Positions 35,568 through 43,575 of a stretch of DNA of 64,000 nucleotides are shown here, piece after piece. The position numbers and the translations under genes were made by a program. The stretch is from NCBI GenBank assembly GCA_020161845.1, contig JAIUNK010000002.1, positions 1-64,000 of the forward strand. The letters run 5' to 3'. The notes under the pieces were generated by a model. The model ran no database searches, was not told the DNA's origin, and saw only the letters and a list, made by a program, of their open reading frames with translations. This DNA comes from Actinomycetota bacterium (GTDB taxonomy: Bacteria > Actinomycetota > Actinomycetes > Actinomycetales > Dermatophilaceae). Positions within the stretch are counted from its first letter, which is position 1, and each line of letters begins with the position of its first letter.

Positions 35568-37028
35568 ATGAGCCACCTCGACGACCCGTTCACCCCACCG
35601 CCACCCGCCGAATCATCCGCCGACGCCACCGTTGCTGCCGATTCCCCCGCGGCTGCGGCGGCTGCCGAGGCTGCCGCCGGTCCCGATCCGCGCCCGGCGG
35701 GCCCCGTGACGCGGCGCCGCACCCGCGAGGGCCGGGCCGAGGTGCGCGAGGAGTTGGCTCGTCGGCGAGCCGAGCGCGAGGCCGCAGCCCCGGCGGCGCC
35801 ACCCGCCGCCGCACCGGAGGGCAGCCCCGAGGATCTCGGCCTGCCCACCCTGATCGAGATGCCGTCGGACGGGATCCCGGAGGTCGTCGAGGACGAGGCG
35901 GAGCTGGCGGCCGCGGCCCGGGCCCTGGCGGCCGGGACGGGTCCGGTGGCCGTCGACGCCGAACGCGCCTCCGGTTACCGCTACGGTCAGCGCGCCTATC
36001 TGGTGCAGCTGCGCCGGGCCGGGGCGGCCACCGTCCTGCTCGATCCGATCGCCTGCCCCGACCTCGGCCCGATCGCCGAGGTCATCGGGGACGTCGAGTG
36101 GGTCGTGCACGCGGCCAGCCAGGATCTGCCCTGCCTCGCCGAGCTGGGCCTGTTCCCGGCGCACCTGTTCGACACCGAGCTGGGCGCCCGACTCGCGGGC
36201 CAACCGCGGGTCGGCCTCGCCGCGGTCCTGGAGCACTACTTGGGGGTCACACTGGCCAAGGAGCACTCCGCGGTGGACTGGTCCACGCGGCCGTTGCCGG
36301 AGCCGTGGCTGCGGTATGCGGCGCTGGACGTGGAGGTGCTCCCCCAGTTGCGCGACGCGATCGAGGCCGATCTCGCGGACCAGGGCAAGCTCGACTGGGC
36401 CCACCAGGAATTCGCCGCCCTCACCTCGTTCACCGGTCCCGCGCCGCGGGTCGATCCCTGGCGACGGCTCTCCGGGCTGCACAAGATCCGCAGCCGCCGG
36501 ACGATGGCCGTGGCCCGGGAACTCTGGTACACCCGCGATGACGTCGCCCGCACCCGGGATGTCTCGCCCGGCCGCGTGATCCCGGACGCGGCCCTCCTGG
36601 AGATCGCCCAGGCCGCCCCGGGCACGCTCAGCGCGGTGGGCGAGGCCACCGGCAACCGCGCGGCCCGTCGGTATGCCTCCGCGTGGCTCGGCGCGGTGAC
36701 CGCCGCACTGAGCCTGACCGACGAGCAGTTGCCGCTGCTGAGCCTGCCCTCCGACGGCCCGCCGCCACCGCGGGCGTGGGCGGACCGCGACCCGGCGGCC
36801 GCCGCCCGCCTCGCTGCCGTCCGCGCGGATCTGGCGGCCTTCTCCGCCCAGCACACGGTCCCCGTCGAGAACCTGATCTCCCCCGACACCCTGCGCCGGG
36901 TCCTGTGGTCACCCCCCGAGGCCACGGACGAGGCGGTCCGGAGCGCGCTGGCCGGGCGGGGCGCGCGGTCCTGGCAGATCGACATCGTCGCCCCCGCCGT
37001 CATCGCCGCCCTGCAGACCGGCGACTGA
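35568..37028 (+). CDS. Ribonuclease D-like 3'-5' exonuclease with HRDC domain
   Basis: A 486-residue protein. After ~100 low-complexity residues, the exonuclease domain has VAVDAERASGYRYGQRA (DxE), VVHAASQDLPCL and LRYAALDVEVL, the DEDD carboxylates. HRDC-type helices follow (RRLSGLHKIRSRRTMAVARE). It trims stable RNAs from the 3' end. ATG at 35568; a GTG three codons earlier is an alternative. The Ala/Pro-rich N-terminus is longer than in the E. coli enzyme and typical of actinobacteria. Confidence 0.9.
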   Translation: MSHLDDPFTPPPPAESSADATVAADSPAAAAAAEAAAGPDPRPAGPVTRRRTREGRAEVREELARRRAEREAAAPAAPPAAAPEGSPEDLGLPTLIEMPSDGIPEVVEDEAELAAAARALAAGTGPVAVDAERASGYRYGQRAYLVQLRRAGAATVLLDPIACPDLGPIAEVIGDVEWVVHAASQDLPCLAELGLFPAHLFDTELGARLAGQPRVGLAAVLEHYLGVTLAKEHSAVDWSTRPLPEPWLRYAALDVEVLPQLRDAIEADLADQGKLDWAHQEFAALTSFTGPAPRVDPWRRLSGLHKIRSRRTMAVARELWYTRDDVARTRDVSPGRVIPDAALLEIAQAAPGTLSAVGEATGNRAARRYASAWLGAVTAALSLTDEQLPLLSLPSDGPPPPRAWADRDPAAAARLAAVRADLAAFSAQHTVPVENLISPDTLRRVLWSPPEATDEAVRSALAGRGARSWQIDIVAPAVIAALQTGD

Positions 37029-37144
37029 GCCGCCCCGCGCGCCGCCCGACCACGGGCCCCCCGACCACGGGCGTCGGGGCAGGTGGGAGGGGGTGCCCGG
37101 ACCCCGCTGAGACGAACGCCACCCTCGCCACGGTGGCAGCGGGA

Positions 37145-37158
37145 TTACCCACCGGTAA
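37145..37158. promoter_or_regulatory. Palindrome TTACC-CACC-GGTAA before the thiolase gene
   Basis: Five-base arms around CACC. It resembles TetR-type operators seen upstream of actinobacterial fatty-acid degradation genes, and lies ~110 bp before the thiolase start. No regulator gene is nearby. Confidence 0.4.
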
Positions 37159-37208
37159 GATTGTCCGGAAGCGGCGGTTTCGTCAGCCCACCATCCGGCC
37201 GATGGCCG

Positions 37209-37224
37209 CGTCACCATGGTGACG
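37209..37224. promoter_or_regulatory. Perfect 16-bp palindrome CGTCACCATGGTGACG
   Basis: Lies 43 bp upstream of the thiolase start codon, in the expected promoter or 5' leader. It may be a second operator of the beta-oxidation operon. Confidence 0.4.
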
Positions 37225-37266
37225 GAATGTCGCCGATCCCATGTTCTGCCGACCCAGGGAGAATCC

Positions 37267-38514
37267 GTGTCCACACCACGCCACGAGGTCGTCTTCGTCG
37301 ACGGCGTACGCACGCCGTTCGGCAAGGCGGGAGATAAGGGCATCTACGCCCAGACGCGCGCCGACGACCTGATCGTCGCCTGCGTCCGCGAACTCCTGCG
37401 CCGCCACCCCGAACTGCCGCCCGAGCGCGTCGGTGACGTGGCGATCGCGGCCACCACCCAGATGGGCGATCAGGGCCTGACCATCGGGCGCACCGCGGCA
37501 CTGCTGTCCGGCCTGCCCGACACCGTGCCCGGCTATGCGATCGACCGGATGTGCGCCGGCGCCCTGACGGCCGCCACGACGGCCGCCGCCAGCATCGCCT
37601 TCGGCGCGTACGACGTCGCGATCGCCGGGGGCGTCGAGCACATGGGCCGGCATCCGATGGGGCAGGGCGTCGACCCCAACCCGCGGTTCGTCGCGGAGAA
37701 GCTGGTCGACGTCGAGGCGCTGAACATGGGCAACACCGCCGAGAACCTGCACGACCGGTTCCCGCAGCTGACCAAGGAACGGGCCGACCGTTTTGCGGTG
37801 GGCAGCCAGAACAAGATGGAGAAGGCCTACGCCGCCAACCAGATCCAGCCCGATCTGGTGCCGGTGGCCACCCGGCACGCCGAACTCGGCTGGGGCTATG
37901 CCGCCACCGACGAGCCGCCGCGACCGGGTGTCACGATGGCGGCGCTGGCCGACCTGAAGACGCCGTTCCGGCCGCACGGCCGGGTCACCGCCGGCAACGC
38001 GGCCGGGCTCAACGACGGCGCCACGGCGTGCATCCTCGCGTCCGAGCAGGCGGCGGCCGAGCTGGGCATGACGCCGAAGATGCGGATGGTGTCCTTCGCG
38101 TTCGCCGGCCTGGAGCCGGAGGTGATGGGCTACGGTCCGGTGCCGGCCACCGAGAAGGCCCTGGCCAACGCCGGCCTGTCCATCGACGACATCGGCCTGT
38201 TCGAGCTCAACGAGGCGTTCGCCGTGCAGGTGCTCAGCTTCCTCGACCACTACGGCATCGCCGACGACGACCCGCGGGTCAACCGCTATGGCGGCGCCAT
38301 CGCCTGCGGCCATCCGCTGGCCAGCTCCGGCGTACGGCTGATGATCCAGCTCGCCCGGCAATTCGCGGAGGACCCGAGCGTGCGCTACGGCATCACGAGC
38401 ATGTGCATCGGCATGGGCATGGGGGCCACCGTCATCTGGGAGAACCCCCACCACGCCGATTACGTCCCCGGCGCGACGTCCACCACCCAGACGAAGGAGG
38501 CGGCGGCCCGATGA
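37267..38514 (+). CDS. fadA: Acetyl-CoA C-acyltransferase (thiolase)
   Basis: A 415-residue thiolase. The nucleophilic Cys is in IDRMCAGALTA (~96), with NEAFAVQ, GGAIACGHPLASSG and the second Cys in CIGMGMGA. It removes acetyl-CoA from 3-ketoacyl-CoA in beta-oxidation. The GTG at 37267 has GGGAG upstream. The stop overlaps the fadB start (ATGA), as expected for the two parts of the trifunctional complex. Two palindromes in the leader suggest control by fatty-acid-responsive regulators, which is inference. Confidence 0.93.
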   Translation: MSTPRHEVVFVDGVRTPFGKAGDKGIYAQTRADDLIVACVRELLRRHPELPPERVGDVAIAATTQMGDQGLTIGRTAALLSGLPDTVPGYAIDRMCAGALTAATTAAASIAFGAYDVAIAGGVEHMGRHPMGQGVDPNPRFVAEKLVDVEALNMGNTAENLHDRFPQLTKERADRFAVGSQNKMEKAYAANQIQPDLVPVATRHAELGWGYAATDEPPRPGVTMAALADLKTPFRPHGRVTAGNAAGLNDGATACILASEQAAAELGMTPKMRMVSFAFAGLEPEVMGYGPVPATEKALANAGLSIDDIGLFELNEAFAVQVLSFLDHYGIADDDPRVNRYGGAIACGHPLASSGVRLMIQLARQFAEDPSVRYGITSMCIGMGMGATVIWENPHHADYVPGATSTTQTKEAAAR

Positions 38515-40640
38515 GCGCGCCCACGATCGACTTCCAGACCATCTTCCCCGACGAGGTCATCACCGACGCCAAGGTCCGCGACATCGAGCTGCCCGGCGGC
38601 GCCGGGGTGATGGCGCTGCTCACTCTGGACAACGGCAAGGACCACACCCGCCCCAACACGTTCGGGCCGCAGACCCTGATCCGGCTCGACGCCGTCCTGC
38701 AGGGCTTGCAGGAGCGGGCCGCCAAGGGCGAGATCGCGGCCGTGGCCATCACCGGCAAGCCGTTCATCCTGGCCGCGGGCGCGGACCTGTCCGGCGTCGC
38801 CAAGGTCACCGACAAGGCGCAGGCCCGGGCGATCGCCGACCTGGGGCACATCGCGTTCAGTCGGCTCACCGACATGGGCGTGCCGACGTTCTCGTTCATC
38901 AACGGCCTGGCCCTCGGCGGCGGCGTCGAGGTCAACCTCTATTGCACCTACCGCACCGCCTCCACCGGGATCCCCGCGTTCGCGCTGCCGGAGTGCTTCC
39001 TCGGCCTCATCCCCGGCTGGGGCGGCACCTGGCTGGTGCCGAACCTGATCGGCATCGAGCGTGCGGTCAAGCTGGTCATCGAGAACCCGCTGTCGATGAA
39101 CAAGATGCTCAAGGGCCGCGAGGTCTACGACATCGGCCTCGCCGACGCGGTCTTCGAGCCGGCCGACTTCCTCGCCCAGTCGATCCTGTGGGCGGCCAAG
39201 GTGCTCACCGGCGAGATCACCGTCGAACGCACGCCCGTCGACCGCGACGAGGCCAGCTGGGCCGCGGCGATCAAGAAGGCTCGCGACTTCGCGGACCTGA
39301 AGACCGGCGGCTACGCCCCCGCGCCGTACCGGGCCATTGACCTGATGGAGAAGGCCCGCACCTGCTCGCGCGAGGACGGCTTCGAGGGCGAGACCGTCGC
39401 GCTCGAAGACCTGATGATGAGCGAGGAGCTGCGCGCCGGGCTCTACGCCTTCGATCTGGTCCAAAAGCGTGCCAAGCGGCCCGCCGGGGCTCCGGAGAAG
39501 TCGCTGGCCCGCAAGATCACCAAGGTGGGCATCGTCGGCGCCGGCCTGATGGCCAGCCAGCTCGTGCTGTTGTTCGTGCGGCGCCTCAAGGTGCCCGTGG
39601 TGATGACGGACCTGGATCAGGAGCGGGTGGACAAGGGCGTCGGCTATGTCCACGCCGAGCTCGACAAGCTGGTCAAGAAGGGTCGGCTGACCCCGGACAA
39701 GGCGAACCGGTTCAAGGCCCTGGTGACGGGCTCGACGAGCAAGGCCGGCTTCGCCGACGCGGACTTCGTCATCGAGGCCGTCTTCGAGGAGATGGGCGTC
39801 AAGAAGCAGGTCTGGAAGGAGGTCGAGGAGGTCGTCACCCCCGAATGCGTCCTCGCGACCAACACCTCCTCCCTGTCGATCACCGACATGGCGGCGGACC
39901 TGAAGCACCCCGAGCGGGTCGTCGGGTTCCACTTCTTCAACCCGGTCGCCGTCATGCCGCTGCTGGAGATCATCAAGGGCGAGCGGACCGACGATGCGGC
40001 CCTGGCCACCGCGTTCGCGGCGGGCAAGGGGCTGGGCAAGACGACGATCCTGGTCAATGACAGCCCCTCGTTCATCGTCAACCGGCTGCTCGGGCGATTC
40101 ATGTCCGACATGGTGCGCATCGTGGACCAGGGCACGCCGGTGGATGTGGCCGACAAGGGCTTCGCCGGGGTCGCCCCGATGCCCCCGTTCGTGCTGCTCG
40201 GCATGGTCGGCCCGGCGGTGGCCTTCCACAACGGTGAGACGCTCGGCAAGGCGTTCCCGGACCGGTTCTACATCTCGGAGAACTTCCGCCGCATCGCGAT
40301 CGAGCACAAGATGCCGGGCTATTACGTGCTGAGCCCGAGCGGGGAGATGGTGCCCAACCCCGAGGTCGTGAAGCTGATGGAACTGCCGGAGCAGCCGACC
40401 GTGCTGACCACCGAGCAGGTCCGCGAGACCGTCCTGGCGGGGCTCGCGCAGGAGGCTCGGATCATGCTCGACGAGGGCGTCGTCGTCGCCGCGCAGGATC
40501 TCGACCTCGCCATGATCACCGGGGCCGGCTTCCAGTTCTGGAACGGGGGGCTCACGCCTCTGCTCGACCGGTCCGGGATCGCCGAGAAGGTCACCGGCCA
40601 GCGCTTCCTGCCCCGAGGGGTCGCCAGCCTGCCGGAGTGA
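38511..40640 (+). CDS. fadB: Multifunctional fatty-acid oxidation protein (hydratase/3-hydroxyacyl-CoA dehydrogenase)
   Basis: A 709-residue protein. The N-terminal enoyl-CoA hydratase domain has GLALGGGVEVNLYCTYR and PECFLGLIPGWGGTWLVP with a catalytic Glu. The dehydrogenase part starts ~340 with GIVGAGLMASQLV (NAD site), NTSSLSI and VVGFHFFNPVAVMPLLEI (catalytic His). Together with the upstream thiolase it performs three steps of beta-oxidation. The hydratase domain is preceded by ~15 extra residues. It ends at a short hairpin (TGGGCC/GGCCCA, 40646-40666). Confidence 0.93.
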   Translation: MSAPTIDFQTIFPDEVITDAKVRDIELPGGAGVMALLTLDNGKDHTRPNTFGPQTLIRLDAVLQGLQERAAKGEIAAVAITGKPFILAAGADLSGVAKVTDKAQARAIADLGHIAFSRLTDMGVPTFSFINGLALGGGVEVNLYCTYRTASTGIPAFALPECFLGLIPGWGGTWLVPNLIGIERAVKLVIENPLSMNKMLKGREVYDIGLADAVFEPADFLAQSILWAAKVLTGEITVERTPVDRDEASWAAAIKKARDFADLKTGGYAPAPYRAIDLMEKARTCSREDGFEGETVALEDLMMSEELRAGLYAFDLVQKRAKRPAGAPEKSLARKITKVGIVGAGLMASQLVLLFVRRLKVPVVMTDLDQERVDKGVGYVHAELDKLVKKGRLTPDKANRFKALVTGSTSKAGFADADFVIEAVFEEMGVKKQVWKEVEEVVTPECVLATNTSSLSITDMAADLKHPERVVGFHFFNPVAVMPLLEIIKGERTDDAALATAFAAGKGLGKTTILVNDSPSFIVNRLLGRFMSDMVRIVDQGTPVDVADKGFAGVAPMPPFVLLGMVGPAVAFHNGETLGKAFPDRFYISENFRRIAIEHKMPGYYVLSPSGEMVPNPEVVKLMELPEQPTVLTTEQVRETVLAGLAQEARIMLDEGVVVAAQDLDLAMITGAGFQFWNGGLTPLLDRSGIAEKVTGQRFLPRGVASLPE

Positions 40641-40979
40641 CTCATTGGGCCATGATCTGCGGCCCATGACAGCGATCGGACGTTGTTGAACGGCCGCCGT
40701 ATGACCTACGCCACGTCGTACGGCGGCCGTGGCCGTCCCCGCCGGAACCCCCCGTCGGCGCGCCTACCAGCGCAGGCGCGTCTCGAATGGTCCACTGGCG
40801 GTGCGGGATACCAACGGTACGGCGACGCGCCGGGGGAACATCTTGTCGGGGGGCCCACGAGCCATGTGGGAGACTTGGGCGAACGTCCTGCTTGCGGACC
40901 GCCGCCGTCATCGTCGCCGCTCGGCTCGCGACAGGAAGACGTTGCCTTGCTGTCGAGATAGGGCCTGACCGGCAAGTAT
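40641..40979. other. Gene-free stretch after fadB
   Basis: About 340 bases with no convincing gene. It holds a hairpin directly after the fadB stop and a 12-bp inverted repeat (ACGGCCGCCGTA at 40690-40701 and its complement at 40719-40730), probably a terminator. The part from 40740 to 40979 shows nothing recognisable, and short frames there lack a ribosome-binding site. Confidence 0.5.
40690..40730 (+). terminator. Hairpin after the fad operon
   Basis: Two perfect 12-base arms around a 17-base loop, 50 bp past the fadB stop. No T-run follows. Confidence 0.4.
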
Positions 40980-40991
40980 CTCATATATGAG
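40980..40991. promoter_or_regulatory. Palindrome CTCATATATGAG before the XRE-MurA gene
   Basis: A perfect 12-bp, AT-rich palindrome in high-GC surroundings, 15 bp before the start codon. A second half-site (TATGAG) spans the start codon at 41005-41010. Its position suits autoregulation by the HTH domain of the fusion protein. Confidence 0.45.
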
Positions 40992-41005
40992 TTAGGCTTG
41001 ACTAT

Positions 41006-42535
41006 ATGAGTGAGGACTACTTGGCACGCATCGGAGGCCTCATCCGCGACGCTCGCCGCCACGCCGGCCTGACTCAGGCGGAGCTGGCTGAGCATCTCGG
41101 CACCAGCCAAAGCGCCGTGGCCCGCATCGAGCAGGGCCGTCAGAACCTCAGCCTGGACATGCTGGCCCGCATCGGGGAGTCCCTGGACAGCGAGTTCGTC
41201 TCGCTCGGCACATCCGGTCCGCAGCACCTGCGCATCAAGGGTGGCACCAAGCTGTCCGGCTCGATCGACGTGAAGACCAGCAAGAACGCCGCGGTCGCGC
41301 TGCTGTGCGCCGCGTTGCTGAACCACGGCCGCACGACTCTGCGCAGCCTGGCCCGGATCGAAGAGGTCAACCGGATCATCGAGGTGCTGCAGAGCATCGG
41401 CGTACGGACTCGGTGGCTGCCCGACAGCAACGACCTGGAGATCGTGCCGCCGGCGCGCCTGGATCTGACCGCGATGGATCTCGACGCGGCCCGGCGTACC
41501 CGCACGATCATCATGTTCTTCGCGCCGCTGCTGCACGACTTCGACAGCTTCTCGTTGCCCTTCTCCGGCGGATGCGACCTGGGCTCACGCACCATCGAGC
41601 CGCACATGCACGCGCTGAAGCACTTCGGCCTGTCCGTGAGCACCACCAATGGCTTCTTCCACGCCGGCGTGGACCGCACCGTGCACCCGACCCGCGCCGT
41701 GGTGCTCACCGAGCGCGGCGACACCGTCACCGAGAACGCGCTCATGGCCGCCGCCCGGTTCGAGGGTGAGACGGTCATCCGCAACGCCAGCCCCAACTAC
41801 ATGGTCCAGGACCTGTGCTTCTTCCTGGAGCGGCTCGGCGTCCAGATCGACGGCATCGGCACCACGACGTTGCGGGTGCGCGGCTGCCGGGTCATCGACA
41901 TGGACATCGACTACTCCCCCAGCGAGGACCCCATCGAGGCGATGAGCCTGCTGGCGGCTGCCGTGGTCACCGAGTCCTCGATCACGATCCGACGCATCCC
42001 GATCGAGTTCCTCGAGATCGAGCTGAGCCTGCTGTCCGAGATGGGCATGAAGTTCGAGCTGAGCCCCGAATACGCCTCGGCCAACGGCAAGACCCGGCTG
42101 CTGGACCTCACCACGATCCCCGGCCCGTTGGTCGCGCCGATCGACAAGATCCACCCGATGCCCTTCCCCGGACTGAACATCGACAACCTGCCGTTCTTCG
42201 CGCTGATCGGGGCGGTCGCGCAGGGGCGCACGATGATCCACGACTGGGTCTATGAGAACCGCGCCATCTACCTCACCGAACTGACCAAGGTCGGGGTGAA
42301 GGTGCAGTTGCTCGACCCGCATCGGGTGCTGATCGACGGCCCGACCCGCTGGCGCGCGGCCGAGGTGGTCTGCCCGCCGGCCCTGCGACCCGGCGTCGTC
42401 ATCCTGCTGGCGATGCTCGCGGCGCCGGGCACCTCGGTGCTGCGCAACGTCTATGTGATCAACCGCGGGTACGAGGACCTGGCCCACCGCCTCAACGCCC
42501 TAGGCGCCAGCGTGACCACGTTCCGCGACATCTGA
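41006..42535 (+). CDS. XRE helix-turn-helix fused to a MurA-like enolpyruvyl transferase
   Basis: A 509-residue protein. Residues 1-70 form an XRE domain (HAGLTQAELAEHLGTSQSAV, then RIEQGRQNLSLDMLARIG). The rest is an EPT-fold domain like UDP-GlcNAc enolpyruvyl transferase. Residues equivalent to the E. coli active site remain: Lys-Asn in TSKNAAVALL, Cys and Arg in SGGCDLGSRTIEPH, Asp in FPGLNIDNLPF, and Arg in PALRPGVVI. It could be a catalytically active MurA variant that regulates its own gene, or a regulator that senses a cell-wall precursor. No classic ribosome-binding site is seen. Confidence 0.85.
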   Translation: MSEDYLARIGGLIRDARRHAGLTQAELAEHLGTSQSAVARIEQGRQNLSLDMLARIGESLDSEFVSLGTSGPQHLRIKGGTKLSGSIDVKTSKNAAVALLCAALLNHGRTTLRSLARIEEVNRIIEVLQSIGVRTRWLPDSNDLEIVPPARLDLTAMDLDAARRTRTIIMFFAPLLHDFDSFSLPFSGGCDLGSRTIEPHMHALKHFGLSVSTTNGFFHAGVDRTVHPTRAVVLTERGDTVTENALMAAARFEGETVIRNASPNYMVQDLCFFLERLGVQIDGIGTTTLRVRGCRVIDMDIDYSPSEDPIEAMSLLAAAVVTESSITIRRIPIEFLEIELSLLSEMGMKFELSPEYASANGKTRLLDLTTIPGPLVAPIDKIHPMPFPGLNIDNLPFFALIGAVAQGRTMIHDWVYENRAIYLTELTKVGVKVQLLDPHRVLIDGPTRWRAAEVVCPPALRPGVVILLAMLAAPGTSVLRNVYVINRGYEDLAHRLNALGASVTTFRDI

Positions 42536-42545
42536 TCCCACCCGC

Positions 42546-42612
42546 CCCCTCTCCATACCGTGGTATGAGCAGGTGACCGCTCGGCGCACCCCTCTCCATA
42601 CCGTGGTATGAG
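42546..42612. repeat. 24-bp direct repeat containing palindrome CATACCGTGGTATG
   Basis: Two identical 24-base copies (42546-42569 and 42589-42612), 43 bases apart. Each contains the 14-base palindrome CATACCGTGGTATG (42554-42567 and 42597-42610), imperfect only at the centre. Confidence 0.75.
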
Positions 42613-42630
42613 GAGAGGTGCGCCGAGCGG
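42577..42630. terminator. Large hairpin between convergent genes
   Basis: Outer arms CCGCTCGGCGCACC and its complement are perfect over at least 12-14 bases, and the second direct-repeat copy forms the inner stem and loop. It lies between the XRE-MurA stop and the convergent hydrolase stop, so it may end transcription in both directions. Confidence 0.55.
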
Positions 42631-42636
42631 TAGCCG

Positions 42637-43542
42637 TCAGTCGTGGCGGGGTGAGGCCGGCAGCAGGCGGTCGATGGCGTCGCAAATGGTGGCCACCCCG
42701 GCCGGGTCGAGGATGACCGAATAATGGTTCGCGTCGGCGCGGGTGATGCGCAGGCTCTCCGGCAGCGCATGGGCGGCCAACCGGCCCTCGTCGTACAGCC
42801 CCTGCGGCTCGTTGAGCATGCCCCGCGCGGCCCAGATCAGTTCCATCCGCGCGCCGCGCTCCAGGGCGTTCTTCGTGGCGGGCGCCACGCTCGGGTCCAC
42901 CAGCACGGCGCCGCCGTCCTCGCGGATGGCCTCCAGGACGCACGTCGAGACGTATCCGTCGCCATCGGGCGCCGGCATCAGGTCGTGCAGGATGTAGCCC
43001 TGGGTCGTCTCGGCGGCCGGGCCGGCCAGCAGCGGGCCGACCGCGGGATGCTGCCGCCAGAAGTCGAGATAGGCCTGCGGGCTCTCGAACCGCATCGACA
43101 GGCGCGTCATCGCCGGACCGATCACGGCCTGCAACGCGGTGTCGACGTCGATGCCGTCCGGCATGGGCAGGGCGAGGGCGCCGTCGACCAGCAGCGCCGC
43201 GACGTACGGCGTGGGATCGGTGGCCATCGCAACGGCCGCCACGAACGCTCCCATCGAGTGGCCCACCAGCAGCACCGGGCCGTCCTGCGCGCGCGCGATC
43301 TGCGCCATGTCGGCGGCGTGGGCACCCATCCCGTACGGCGGGCCGACCTCACGCGACTCGGCCCGGCCCCGCAGGTCCGGCGCCAGCACCCGGAGCGCCC
43401 CATCGCCGCGGCGCCGACCCAGCTCGGCGGCGACCTCGCGCCAGCACAATCCGTTGCCGGTGATGCCATGCACGAGCAGCACGGTCGGCGCGCCGGAGGC
43501 GGGGCGGCCCTGCGAGAGATCGTGAACGGTTACCTCAGGCAT
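42637..43542 (-). CDS. Alpha/beta hydrolase
   Basis: A 301-residue soluble hydrolase. It has the oxyanion-loop HGITGNGLCWREV (~26), nucleophile elbow GHSMGAFVA (~98) and catalytic His in DANHYSVI (~275). ATG at 43542 with AGGAGGGG upstream. Similar proteins are annotated as esterases, haloalkane dehalogenase-like or proline iminopeptidase-like enzymes; the sequence does not decide. It starts 33 bp after the dxs stop on the same strand and is probably co-transcribed with dxs. Confidence 0.85.
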   Translation of the reverse strand: MPEVTVHDLSQGRPASGAPTVLLVHGITGNGLCWREVAAELGRRRGDGALRVLAPDLRGRAESREVGPPYGMGAHAADMAQIARAQDGPVLLVGHSMGAFVAAVAMATDPTPYVAALLVDGALALPMPDGIDVDTALQAVIGPAMTRLSMRFESPQAYLDFWRQHPAVGPLLAGPAAETTQGYILHDLMPAPDGDGYVSTCVLEAIREDGGAVLVDPSVAPATKNALERGARMELIWAARGMLNEPQGLYDEGRLAAHALPESLRITRADANHYSVILDPAGVATICDAIDRLLPASPRHD

Positions 43543-43575
43543 GAGCCCCTCCTGCGGATGGCGCGCGACGGCTTC

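Noticed and set aside
37551..38510. In-frame 320-codon extension of fadB upstream of 38511
   Set aside because: It overlaps the thiolase gene out of frame; the ATG at 38511 overlapping the thiolase stop gives the normal FadB start.
40740..40979. Small genes after fadB
   Set aside because: Short frames on both strands lack ribosome-binding sites and any folded-looking sequence.
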